Below, piece by piece: positions 8,265 through 16,663 of a stretch of 64,000 nucleotides of DNA. Origin of the DNA: Pyrinomonadaceae bacterium (GTDB taxonomy: Bacteria > Acidobacteriota > Blastocatellia > Pyrinomonadales > Pyrinomonadaceae). The translations under genes and the position numbers were made by a program. Numbering within the stretch: position 1 is the stretch's first letter; every line of letters begins with the position of its first letter. The stretch covers positions 81,879 through 145,878 of the forward strand of contig JAVEDP010000038.1 of assembly GCA_030841085.1 (NCBI GenBank), read 5' to 3'. The notes under the pieces are model-generated. The model was not told the DNA's origin. It searched no databases and saw only the letters and a program-made list of their open reading frames with translations.

Positions 8265-11200
8265 TTACCGCGCGCGCTTTCCTCTTGCCTTCTTCGCTCC
8301 AGTCTTCCTAATCACTCTGTTGCTCTTCTTCTTTGCCGCCGTCTTTTTCGGCGCCCTCGAACTTTGCGGGCCCTCTGCATCCGAGCTGGGAAAGAAAAAC
8401 TGGAAATAGGGGTTGCCATAATGTTGATAGGCGCCCCAGGTGGTCCTGCCGTTAGTGGTTGCGGCTATTTCAAGTCGCGCCTGCCTGATCGCGAGATGCA
8501 TGGGAATTGGTCCAGTGTTTCGAAAGGCGAGCTTGGCATCGCTGCGATCGATTCCCAGCAGCCCTGCGTACAGCGTCAACGCAAAAGTGCGGGCCGCTTC
8601 GTCATCCACCGGCCAGGCAGTGCAGACAAAGTTTGCCACACCACGCGCGAAAAACGCTTCTGCAAAACTGGGAGCCAGCTTGTCGCTGCGCTCCTGCGAA
8701 CGATCGGGCGTAATTCCGGACTCGCAAGCATTTGAAAACACAAACTTGGGAATACGGTCGATGCGGTTCAGTTCATCGGCGGTCAACAACTCCCGGGTCG
8801 CGGCATTGAAAATCCATCCTGACTGAGTCGGATCACCACCCCACTCGAAAACACAGTGACCGGCAAAGTGAAGTACATCGTAACGACGGACCATTAGTTC
8901 GCGCAGAACGTTAGTGCGGGTCGCGTCGATCGGGCCGAACAGCCGCTTGACTTGAATGCGCGTCGCTTTTGGGTCGTTCTCGTTCAACGCATTGTATCTT
9001 TCGAACAGGTCGGCGACCATGGCGCCTTCCTCCTGAGCACCGGGCAGATGCGCATCTGCAGCCGGATCGGCGACCACCAGGACCCGCAACATGTGTTGGG
9101 GTGGCGGCGGCGGCTCCGGTGGCGGCGCGAAGTTAGTCCGCAGTTGTCGTGTTAGTCCTCGCGTGGTTCCCAGGAAGTCGTCCGCATACTCGAAACCTTC
9201 GCTGCCGTCAGCTGCCCCTGTTCCGCTATCGGAACCTGTATTAATGGAAGGTTGGGCCACCATTTCCCAATGGATCCGGGCGGTGGTGGAATCCAGCATC
9301 ATGACCAAAGGCACCCGAGTGTAGAGATGCTGGCGCAGGTCATGGGGCATCAGTATGCCTTCCAGAAAACGTCCGCGCTCTAATTGCATTGCAGGTATCT
9401 GCTCACCTGCAAGTTCGTCGTTTGCTTGCCATACAAGTTTTGAATCGATGACAGTGTCGCGCTCCGGAACGGATGCCGTGTCGGTGATTGCGCCGAAGTG
9501 ATAAGTCTTCTCGTCCTTGTCAAGGCTGAGCGTAACGCGCGCTGGAACGCTTTGCACGTCGTCTTCCTCACTCCCGCTCTTTTCCCAAGTGTCCTCTAAT
9601 TCCTTTCGTGCAGCCTGGTAGGCTTTTTTCAAAAGCGCTTTCTTCTCACTGTCACTAATATCCTGGTACTTGATATCAAATCCGGTCTTGTGGTCCTTAT
9701 GATATTCGCGCTCCGCGGAAATCAACCGGTCCAGTTTGAGTACCTTATGTGGGTCACGCTCAACGAAACTAACGCGCAGGAGCCGTCTGCCCTCATCAAA
9801 GCTCGAGCCACTTACGGCGCGCCTTATTCCTGTCAGCCAGCCTGACACTCCGTCGCGCAGTGCAAGATTTCCTTCCCCGGCGCCAATAACGATGGTGGCG
9901 AGATGCACCTTATTGAGACGCCCCAGCGCCCAACACAACTCCCTGGCCAGCACAGTTAACTCCGGCACGCCGAAACGGCCAGGCTCGTTCATGCCGGCGA
10001 GCGCAATCAGTCGCCCGGTTGTGCCCGTTTTGCGCCCTTTCGGCGGACGCGGATCTGGCAGGATAAATGGTTGGCCCAGTTTGCCTTGAATGATTCCTCG
10101 GTCAGTGTACTGGGTCAGGATTAGATCCTGTTTTGCTTCGGCTAAATTTCGGCTTAACTCACGACCGACCAACGCGCTGCTTATCGCATAGTCGAGGCTG
10201 AGCTCGGCCGCCTGTGGCTGCACCCCGATATAGTGGCCGACCGAGATCGCATCTACGGCTGCGCCTTTGTTAGTGGTTACGCTTTCATAGTCGATTGCGT
10301 CGATGTCGCCGTGAACTAACCCAATCTCTATTACGGCGGACCCCATTCCCGTATCATCGCGGAATTCGTCGCCAACCTCAGATTCACCTTCACCACTCTG
10401 ACTTAGAAATCCACGCGTGATGGTTTCCTCCACCTTCCGCTCTTCGGGACTGACGAGTGGGGGAGCGTTAGTGTAAGTTTCGGTTTGCTCGACAAATAAC
10501 GAATCTGGATCCGCACGGACTCCGCGCGCCCCGATGCGCCTTAGTGACAACTGAAATTCCTCGTCGCTTTGTTGGGTAGCCTCATATTGTTTTCTCAAAT
10601 TCTCCTGGCTTGGCACGGCACGCGCGGCAGGTAACTTTGTCAACAACGCATCCGTCTCTCCGGTGGCGAGCAAGTCTTCCAGTGCAGCCAGGACCTTGAG
10701 ATTGGTGCTCAGGTTACCGTGGTTGTCCTTAATGTAGTAAGGGCCTTTAGCGTTTGCGCCGGCCGGCTTAAGGAAACCGAGTGAATGCGGAACGCGGCCG
10801 TCACCGTCAGTAGTTAATGTGTAGCCATCGGTCTGATTCAGTTTTTTCCAATCTTTCACACCCGAAAAGGTAGGCTGATCGAATCCGGCTACGTAGATCA
10901 TTCGATCGTCAATTGTGCCGCTTAGCAAAGAATGGTGTGCGCGAGCGTTGTCCAGGTGGAGCTGCGAAACACTGACGTTGAAGGCGCTATAACTGCCCGA
11001 CGTATAGAGCTTGTCGATCTCGGGCATCACCAGTGGAGAAGGCAGCATTTGGTACGAGCCGACAAAGGAATTGAAAACACCCAGCAGGTCATGAAGGTTG
11101 TGGCGAAAATCGACCAGGGCCACCTTTCTTACCAGATCCTCGAGCCCGGTAATAACCTGGGGAATCGAAAACGAGCCGTGGTTAGGCGTTCCCAACATGA

Positions 11201-11861
11201 CGAGCCTGCCGCCTGCTTTCCCGTTGCCGTCTTTGTCCCACATCGTTTTCCACCGGCTGGGGTATTTTTGGATAAACGTGCGCGCAACCAGCCCTCCCAT
11301 GGAGTGGGCGACGACATGAACTGGGGCGTTGCTGTCAAACCAACTGCCAATTTGCACGTTTAGCTGATCGGCAGCAAAGTCGAGGTCCTTGCGCCAGTCA
11401 AACCAGAAGGCTTTGACGTTCCAGTTTTCAGAAAGTGACAGCAGCATTTCACCATAGTGGCGCTTCATTATCCCGGTGGCTGCGACGGTAAAATCCGGAT
11501 TTGCGTCCGCGCGGCCATCGTCACTGAGCCGCAGACGGTCGAGCCAGCCGCGCATGATTCGAAAGGTGTTGACCCAGGTGAGGTCACCACTACCGCCGCT
11601 GCCGACACTTAGCTCGCCCCCCATGATGCCGTGAATCACCACCACATTGCCCTGCGACTGATTACCGAGTCCGCGGCGCCCGACCTTCCGCTTCAAAGCC
11701 ATGCTGTGCATGCGCTGATATCTCTGATCGCCGAGATGGGCCCGCAACGCCTTCTCTTGCTCAAGCGTCGGACGTTCAAGAATCTCAGCTAACTCTTCCG
11801 GACCAGCGGCCTCGACCCGGTTGATAAAAGCTCGTTCGTTAAATGGTGCTTCATTAGCCAT
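8265..11861 (-). CDS. Alpha/beta-hydrolase (lipase-like) fused to a C-terminal CHAT caspase-like protease, 1198 aa
   Basis: A strong ribosome site (AGGAGA) precedes ATG 11861. There is no signal peptide, so the protein is probably cytosolic. Residues about 70-400 form an alpha/beta-hydrolase of the LCAT/PGAP1-like kind: oxyanion region VVVIHGIMGGEL and nucleophile elbow HVVAHSMGGLVA with Ser187. Residues about 520-700 contain a region (LIALAGMNEPGRFGV, ATIVIGAGEGNLALRDGV) that faintly recalls the N-terminal macro-like domain of M17 peptidases; this is a weak guess. Residues about 945-1165 are a CHAT domain with His1002 (LHFAGHCVFEWGG) and Cys1046 (VFSNACESG). The last 30 residues are Lys/Arg-rich. 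CHAT proteases are known effectors in bacterial conflict and cell-death systems. The role here is inferred. It stands alone, divergent from the radical SAM gene. Confidence 0.85.
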   Translation of the reverse strand: MANEAPFNERAFINRVEAAGPEELAEILERPTLEQEKALRAHLGDQRYQRMHSMALKRKVGRRGLGNQSQGNVVVIHGIMGGELSVGSGGSGDLTWVNTFRIMRGWLDRLRLSDDGRADANPDFTVAATGIMKRHYGEMLLSLSENWNVKAFWFDWRKDLDFAADQLNVQIGSWFDSNAPVHVVAHSMGGLVARTFIQKYPSRWKTMWDKDGNGKAGGRLVMLGTPNHGSFSIPQVITGLEDLVRKVALVDFRHNLHDLLGVFNSFVGSYQMLPSPLVMPEIDKLYTSGSYSAFNVSVSQLHLDNARAHHSLLSGTIDDRMIYVAGFDQPTFSGVKDWKKLNQTDGYTLTTDGDGRVPHSLGFLKPAGANAKGPYYIKDNHGNLSTNLKVLAALEDLLATGETDALLTKLPAARAVPSQENLRKQYEATQQSDEEFQLSLRRIGARGVRADPDSLFVEQTETYTNAPPLVSPEERKVEETITRGFLSQSGEGESEVGDEFRDDTGMGSAVIEIGLVHGDIDAIDYESVTTNKGAAVDAISVGHYIGVQPQAAELSLDYAISSALVGRELSRNLAEAKQDLILTQYTDRGIIQGKLGQPFILPDPRPPKGRKTGTTGRLIALAGMNEPGRFGVPELTVLARELCWALGRLNKVHLATIVIGAGEGNLALRDGVSGWLTGIRRAVSGSSFDEGRRLLRVSFVERDPHKVLKLDRLISAEREYHKDHKTGFDIKYQDISDSEKKALLKKAYQAARKELEDTWEKSGSEEDDVQSVPARVTLSLDKDEKTYHFGAITDTASVPERDTVIDSKLVWQANDELAGEQIPAMQLERGRFLEGILMPHDLRQHLYTRVPLVMMLDSTTARIHWEMVAQPSINTGSDSGTGAADGSEGFEYADDFLGTTRGLTRQLRTNFAPPPEPPPPPQHMLRVLVVADPAADAHLPGAQEEGAMVADLFERYNALNENDPKATRIQVKRLFGPIDATRTNVLRELMVRRYDVLHFAGHCVFEWGGDPTQSGWIFNAATRELLTADELNRIDRIPKFVFSNACESGITPDRSQERSDKLAPSFAEAFFARGVANFVCTAWPVDDEAARTFALTLYAGLLGIDRSDAKLAFRNTGPIPMHLAIRQARLEIAATTNGRTTWGAYQHYGNPYFQFFFPSSDAEGPQSSRAPKKTAAKKKSNRVIRKTGAKKARGKRAR

Positions 11862-12541
11862 TTGAGAATTTCTCCTTGTGGGTGAGTTCTTCCTGTGAGT
11901 TCGTTGACCAAAGGCAAAGACCCACAGACTGTGATTTGACGCTCAACAGCATCCTTGTTTGATGGATCATGATCCTTGATGGGATCCGTTGAGAAGGCGG
12001 ATCTAAAAGGCAGATGCCGGATTTGATTCTCGGTTCAAGACATTCGCCGCGTCTTCTGCTAGGAAGCGTGTGGTGAGATCAAGAAAAGAGATCGACTGGC
12101 CGAGGAGTCCAGACTGAAATCACAAGCGGCTTATACAGTCGAGCGCTAATCTTGTCAACGAAAACAAATAACGAGAAAGGAAGTGCTGTCGACCCTAAGA
12201 TTCCAATCTCAGGTAAGTCACTCGGGCTTGCCCAACGCCATCGAATTGGGGCAGGCCGAGACTTTCCCCTTACTAATACTTCTGTGCTGTTATGGATGAG
12301 ACTTCACGCCGTTATATTTCACCGAGACGGGAATCAACCAAACCTCTAAATTCCACCGGGGTTCCACTTAATGCTAAGGTCCTGCGCTATATGACGACCT
12401 GGCTTGAACCGCCAGGTAGTTGCATCAATACCATTGGCCTTTTGCCTTGCCATGCCATGACAGACCAACTATCATGACCCATCTTGGAATCCGGGCCTGT
12501 TTAGCGGATATACTCGTATTCATTGAGAAATTTAATGCATT
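11862..12541. other. Intergenic region between divergent genes
   Basis: This 680-bp divergent spacer lies between the CHAT-hydrolase gene and the radical SAM gene. Only short open frames occur, and none has a ribosome site or recognisable protein. It presumably holds the promoters of both genes, but no convincing -35/-10 pair could be picked out. Just left of it, on the CHAT side, is that gene's AGGAGA ribosome site. Confidence 0.5.
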
Positions 12542-12583
12542 TTGAGTTTTGAGTGGGCGCGCGCGCCCGAGGGAGAGCAAGCA

Positions 12584-14560
12584 TTGTTTAGTGATCAGTT
12601 TCGCAGAGGTGAGTCAGAAAAGGGCAAGCTGGCGGGGGTAAAGAGCTCCAAGCTGCTCTCGAGCCTTTCTGGTGTCGCCTGGAAAGCCTTTCAATCCGTA
12701 AACAAACGTGTTCCGGAAGGCGAGGCCATTCGTCCAACCTGGGCGCCTGGGCCACTCCTCAAATCTTATGAGAGAAGCGCGCCGCCGCTCGGCTTCCCGC
12801 GCGAAACCGACAGCCTTTGTCCACGCTGCGTGAAAGAAGTTCGCGATGCTGTCATCAGCGGCGAGACCACGCTCGAATCGTTGATGAACGAGCATCCGGG
12901 CGAAATCAAAGCACAGATAATTGAAGAGAACGGCCAGGTGGTCATGCGCAAGACTTGTCCGAAGCACGGCGAATTTGTCGACGTCATGGCAACTGATCCC
13001 GCTTTTCTCGAGCGCATCGAATCGCTCTTTTTTGGACGCGACTTTAAAGCTGCAGACGATTCGCACGTTCATCATCACGGAACCTCGAACATCAAGTTTG
13101 GCCGTGGCGCTGTCTTGACAGTCGATCTAACCAACCGCTGCAACATGATGTGCAATCCCTGCTTCATGGATGCGAACCAGGTTGGTTACGTTCATGAACC
13201 GAGTTACGAGGACACGAAAGCGATTCTTGATCGCGCTGTCTCGTTCAAGCCAAAGCGGCAAATTATCATTCTGTTTTCAGGTGGCGAGCCGACCTTGTCG
13301 CCTTATTATCTCGAGGCGGTTGCTTATGCAAAGAAGGTTGGCTTCTATCGCATACTCGCAGCCACCAACGGCATTCGTTTTGCCGAGGACATTGAATTTT
13401 GTAAAGCTGCGAAAGCCGCGGGACAACACGGCGTCTATTTGCAGTTTGACGGCGTCAGCGAAGAAAAAAACAGACATCGCGGCGTTGGCAACCTGTTTGA
13501 TGTCAAACAACAGGCCATCGAGAACCTGGCAAGCGTCGGCATCAAGGTTACGTTGGTGACGACGATCGTCAACACCGTGAACAACGACGGCATCGGCGCG
13601 ATTGTTGATTTTGCTGCAAAAAATATCGACAAAGTACAGACCATCGCGTTCCAGCCAGTTTCCTTTACTGGCCGCGACGAAGACATTTCCGACGAGTTGC
13701 GCATCAAGCAGCGTTACACGCTGGCGGGCATGACGCACGATCTGAAAGATCAACTGCGCGGACAACTCGAACCGTTGCGCGATTGGTATCCGCTGTCTTC
13801 ATACTCGGCATTCACCAGCGTGATGGACATGTTGCAAGGCGCTGATGCGCCGTGGGGTTGGTCTTCGTGCAATTGCCATCCAAACTGCGGCATCTTTACC
13901 TTGATGGTCGTCAACCGCAAGACCGGTGAGTTCAAATCGTTGTTTGAGTTTTTCAATTACGAACAGTTCATGAAAGACATCGCGACGATTACCGACACGG
14001 CGCGCGGCAAGAAACTTTCTTATGCGCAGCTCGGCCTGGCGATTCTGCGAAACTTCAATGCTGAGCAAGCGCCCGAAGGGTTTCCGATTTCGCAAATTCT
14101 TAACCTCTTCAAACCTTCGTCGACGAACTCCAGCTCAGATCGCAACGATCGCATGAAGGCTGAGAAGGCTGAGGACGCGAACGACATCTGGCGCGTGCTC
14201 TGCGTCGAAGGCATGTGGTTTCAGGATCTCTTCAACTACGACTTTCGCCGCACCGAGATGTGCGTCATTCCTTACGGCACGCAGGAAGGCGAGATTTCAT
14301 TCTGCGCCTACAACACCGGAGTCGGCTGGCGGCAGATCATCGAGAACATGCATAAGACTGCAAACCTCGCGGACTGGTATCAGGAAAATGAACGGCATCC
14401 GGTCTACGCCGCGGGTCACGACGTGCCGGGAATATCGAAGAAGCATTCGCTGAGCTTGCCGATTATCCAAGCCGTGCTGGCGGAAGATTCCGATGAACCG
14501 CAAGTGCTGGTTTCTCCTTATCTCGTCCCGGAGCACGAAGAAGAATCGGTGTCGGTCTAG
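12584..14560 (+). CDS. Radical SAM protein of the tetraether/membrane-spanning lipid synthase (Tes/MJ0619-like) type
   Basis: The radical SAM cluster motif CX3CX2C is present (NRCNMMCNPC; Cys186, 190, 193), followed by the SAM-binding GGEPTLSP. An N-terminal CPRC...CPKHGEF pair resembles a rubredoxin or zinc site. Additional cysteines occur in SSCNCHPNCG and in the C-terminal block MWFQDLFNYDFRRTEMC...FCAYN, which matches my memory of Tes/MJ0619-family proteins. In that family the enzyme couples lipid tails C-C, and homologues are reported in acidobacteria that make membrane-spanning iso-diabolic acid lipids. TTG 12584 is preferred because GGGAG sits 8 nt upstream; the frame opens at TTG 12542. 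No ATG is near. A terminator follows directly, so it is likely monocistronic. The lipid function is an inference from family resemblance. Confidence 0.75.
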   Translation: MFSDQFRRGESEKGKLAGVKSSKLLSSLSGVAWKAFQSVNKRVPEGEAIRPTWAPGPLLKSYERSAPPLGFPRETDSLCPRCVKEVRDAVISGETTLESLMNEHPGEIKAQIIEENGQVVMRKTCPKHGEFVDVMATDPAFLERIESLFFGRDFKAADDSHVHHHGTSNIKFGRGAVLTVDLTNRCNMMCNPCFMDANQVGYVHEPSYEDTKAILDRAVSFKPKRQIIILFSGGEPTLSPYYLEAVAYAKKVGFYRILAATNGIRFAEDIEFCKAAKAAGQHGVYLQFDGVSEEKNRHRGVGNLFDVKQQAIENLASVGIKVTLVTTIVNTVNNDGIGAIVDFAAKNIDKVQTIAFQPVSFTGRDEDISDELRIKQRYTLAGMTHDLKDQLRGQLEPLRDWYPLSSYSAFTSVMDMLQGADAPWGWSSCNCHPNCGIFTLMVVNRKTGEFKSLFEFFNYEQFMKDIATITDTARGKKLSYAQLGLAILRNFNAEQAPEGFPISQILNLFKPSSTNSSSDRNDRMKAEKAEDANDIWRVLCVEGMWFQDLFNYDFRRTEMCVIPYGTQEGEISFCAYNTGVGWRQIIENMHKTANLADWYQENERHPVYAAGHDVPGISKKHSLSLPIIQAVLAEDSDEPQVLVSPYLVPEHEEESVSV

Positions 14561-14589
14561 CAAATAGTTTCAATAAGAGAATTAGCATG

Positions 14590-14616
14590 ATGCGTGGCAG
14601 GGGCCACGCATTTTTG
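14590..14616 (+). terminator. Rho-independent terminator after the radical SAM gene
   Basis: A 9-bp perfect stem (atgcgtggc / gccacgcat) with a 4-nt loop is followed by a T-run (tttttg), 30 nt after the stop codon of the radical SAM gene. It also argues that the next plus-strand gene starts downstream at 14692 rather than at 14587. Confidence 0.85.
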
Positions 14617-14691
14617 TTGTCTGCAATTTTGACGGCACCGCGTTTGCACCTTGGCGACTTGACGGATGAATTTCAAGTCGGAGGCATGCAA

Positions 14692-15333
14692 ATGAAATCG
14701 TTGATTTTACTGATTTTGGCACTATTTACATTCAATTCCACGCTGTTGGCGCAGACGCCCGCGCCCCAAACCGCAGCAATAGAAACCATCCAACCGTCGC
14801 AATCCAGCGAGCGCCAAACGCCCGCTCCAGCAAAATCTTCGCTACCTAAAATACCGGACGGCACGGCGGTTGAAATCGAAGCGCCCTATACCTTGAGTTC
14901 GATGGATTTCAAGCCTGAGGACAAAATCAGTTTCCGGGTAGTAGACGCTGTGAAGATTGCCGGGGTGACGGTTATCGAGCAGGGCGCGACGGCAACCGGA
15001 CTTGTTGAGAGATCAAAGCGAGGCGGTCACTGGGGTAAGGCCGGTCTTTTCGTTTGGACCATGCAGACAGTGACGGCGGCGGACGGATCTCAAATTCCGG
15101 TCAGAGCAACCTCGGTGCGTTTGCGAGGAGACAGCAAAGGAGCCAAGGTCGCTACGGCAATGATCATTACCGGCGCGTTGATGCCGTTGATTGCTCCGGT
15201 CGCGCTCTTGCACGGATTCAAGCGCGGAGAAAACGCCTATCTTCCAGCCGGTAAACGCTACACGCTCTTTGTGGACGGAAGCTCGCCGGAAAGTCGAACC
15301 GCCACTTCCGCGAACACACCGAAATTGAATTAA
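14692..15333 (+). CDS. Secreted protein of unknown function
   Basis: ATG 14692 is chosen because GGAGG lies 7 nt upstream and a clean signal peptide follows (MKSLILLILALFTFNSTLLAQ). The longer frame from 14587 would run through a terminator hairpin. After the signal peptide comes a Pro/Ala/Gln-rich linker, then a compact beta-rich domain (IPDGTAVEIEAPYTLSSMDF, KISFRVVDAVKIAGVTVIEQGA), a Gly/Arg loop (ERSKRGGHWGKAG) and a hydrophobic stretch (MIITGALMPLIAPVALL). It is probably periplasmic or envelope-attached. I do not recognise a named family. Its stop codon abuts the stop codon of the convergent DHp gene with no gap. Confidence 0.7.
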   Translation: MKSLILLILALFTFNSTLLAQTPAPQTAAIETIQPSQSSERQTPAPAKSSLPKIPDGTAVEIEAPYTLSSMDFKPEDKISFRVVDAVKIAGVTVIEQGATATGLVERSKRGGHWGKAGLFVWTMQTVTAADGSQIPVRATSVRLRGDSKGAKVATAMIITGALMPLIAPVALLHGFKRGENAYLPAGKRYTLFVDGSSPESRTATSANTPKLN

Positions 15334-15630
15334 TTAAGGATGGGATTTTTTTGGCGGCATTTGGACCTCTCGCAGTTGGGCCACGATATCGCGCAAGCGG
15401 ATAGCCAACTCTTCGATCGTCTCAGCACGTTTGCGCGCGCGTTCGCTGAGTTCTTCCCGCAGCAGCAACTGGGCCTGGCCCAATACGCCTGTCAGAGGAT
15501 TGTTGATTTCATGACGCACGCGTGTGATTAGTTCAGCCACTTCGTCCATCTTCGCTTCGTAATCCGCGATCAGCGCCTTCAGCTCCACGGCTGATACACT
15601 TGCTGGGCGTTGCTCATCAGGTTCAGTCAT
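15334..15630 (-). CDS. Orphan histidine-kinase phosphoacceptor (HisKA/DHp) domain protein, 98 aa
   Basis: ATG 15630 is chosen because GGGGAG lies 4 nt upstream. The frame is open further, to 15738, without a better site. The protein is little more than the dimerisation and histidine-phosphotransfer helix pair of a sensor kinase: a leading coiled coil (AVELKALIADYEAKMDEVAELI), then the H-box RVRHEINNPLTGVLGQAQLLL with the phospho-accepting His, then a second helix (ARKRAETIEELAIRLRDIVAQL). No HATPase domain follows, since the protein ends 20 residues later with a short PPKKSHP tail. It could be a phosphorelay intermediate or a dimerisation regulator of another kinase. No response regulator is adjacent; the nearest is at 39.4 kb. 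Confidence 0.72.
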   Translation of the reverse strand: MTEPDEQRPASVSAVELKALIADYEAKMDEVAELITRVRHEINNPLTGVLGQAQLLLREELSERARKRAETIEELAIRLRDIVAQLREVQMPPKKSHP

Positions 15631-15762
15631 AGTACTCCCCGTCCCAAAAGAATCAGATATAAATGTGGGAGGTGTGATGACTGCGTTTCGCCCAAAACGC
15701 AGGAGAGGTGTCGTAGCGGTTTCATTGTGCAACGACAAGCGTTATTAGTAAATAGAAAAACT

Positions 15763-15890
15763 GGTGAATGGTGAATCGTAAATGGTAAATGGTTCAGGAG
15801 TGTGTGATGGGATGGGTTCAGGACACCTTGGCAGCAGGCGATCGATTAAGTCTCTCCATTCACCATTTACCATTTACCATTTACCATCTG
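15763..15890. repeat. Heptanucleotide-period repeats in inverted orientation
   Basis: At 15763-15797 there are consecutive 7-mers ggtgaat, ggtgaat, cgtaaat, ggtaaat, ggttcag. At 15855-15889 the reverse-complement type appears (attcacc, atttacc repeated). The two arms can pair around a 57-nt centre and lie just upstream of the tRNA-Gln gene. Confidence 0.75.
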
Positions 15891-15940
15891 GTTGGTTTGA
15901 CAAAGAAAAGGGGCTGCACTTACATTGAAATTCTTCCTGC

Positions 15941-16014
15941 TGGGAGGTCGTCCAATGGTAGGACACCAGACTCTGAATCTGGCTATCGGGGTTCGAGTCC
16001 CTGCCTCCCAGCCA
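15941..16014 (+). tRNA. tRNA-Gln, anticodon CTG
   Basis: The acceptor stem TGGGAGG (15941-15947) pairs with CCTCCCA (16004-16010). The D-arm has AATGGTAGGAC. The anticodon stem CCAGA/TCTGG encloses the loop CTCTGAA, giving anticodon CTG, which reads CAG (Gln). The T-arm carries GGTTCGAGTCC. A discriminator G and an encoded CCA tail end the gene at 16014. All four arms fold, and there is no intron. Confidence 0.95.
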
Positions 16015-16072
16015 AATATTATCAAAAGTTTACGAGCGGTGACTGTAACTTGAACCAATACTTCGCCCCTTT

Positions 16073-16116
16073 GGCAACTTATTGCTTTCCGTAGCTTCCA
16101 GCAACTTATTGCTTCC
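16073..16116. repeat. Pair of degenerate 17-nt motifs (GGCAA...GCTTCC)
   Basis: Two near-identical copies, 16073-16090 (ggcaacttattgctttcc) and 16100-16116 (agcaacttattgcttcc), lie 27 nt apart in the spacer between tRNA-Gln and the pro-domain-like gene. Related copies lie at 19825-19969, on the other side of the subtilase block. The rest of 16015-16312 shows no gene. Confidence 0.5.
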
Positions 16117-16312
16117 AATTCAACAAAATATCCTAGCTGCAAGATCAGGTCCCGCCAGCCTCGACTTTTCTTGGGGCGTTTTGTCGTAAAGCGAGTTCCC
16201 GCCTTATTTCGCGCAGCAAGGCGCAAAGCTCTGTATCACAATAGCCATGCTACAATAGCTTAAATGTCGGGAGAAGAGAGAACGTTTCTCCAACAGTGGA
16301 AAGAGGCTGAAT

Positions 16313-16657
16313 ATGGCAGTAGGATTGAGTCCGGAGCTGAACGAAGAATTGACAAAGACAGGCTCTTCCGACCTTGTGGAAGTTGTGCTTGAGCTTCACC
16401 GGCGCGACACGTCGGCGCAAGCCGCCGCGGGAGGTTTGCGGAGTGAGAAGATAGCAGCACTAAAAGAGTCCTTTAATCGCGATGCTGACCCCGTGGAAGA
16501 GATGATTCGCAGCGTTGGAGGCGAAGTCACCGGGCGCGCGTGGATTAATCAGACGGTACGCGCTCGAGTGCCGGCCCAAAAAATCAAACAACTAGCCGCC
16601 CATGAGAAGGTGCGGACCGTAGACCTTCCACATCCCATCACTCCCGACCGGGCATAA
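16313..16657 (+). CDS. Small protein resembling a subtilase pro-domain (I9-like), possible inhibitor or chaperone
   Basis: This 114-residue protein has no signal peptide. ATG 16313 follows a modest AGG site. Its C-terminal half, VEEMIRSVGGEVTGRAWINQ then TVRARVPAQKIKQLAAHE, has the beta-alpha-beta rhythm of S8 pro-domains and I9 inhibitors. It shares a specific motif with the neighbouring subtilase: W-I-N-Q-T-V-R here against W-L-N-R-T-I-R there. In both, the motif is followed by about 18 residues and a V/I-E/R-x-V/I-D-L segment (VRTVDLPHPI against IERIDLTRRL). It converges on the subtilase gene with only 6 bp between stop codons. A role as a separately encoded inhibitor or folding chaperone of that protease is an inference. 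Confidence 0.72.
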   Translation: MAVGLSPELNEELTKTGSSDLVEVVLELHRRDTSAQAAAGGLRSEKIAALKESFNRDADPVEEMIRSVGGEVTGRAWINQTVRARVPAQKIKQLAAHEKVRTVDLPHPITPDRA

Positions 16658-16663
16658 TTAACA

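Noticed and set aside
12614..13078. A 154-codon minus-strand frame
   Set aside because: Antisense to the radical SAM gene, with no ribosome site.
14587..14691. Upstream extension of the secreted protein to ATG 14587
   Set aside because: It would translate a terminator hairpin. ATG 14692 has GGAGG and a signal peptide.
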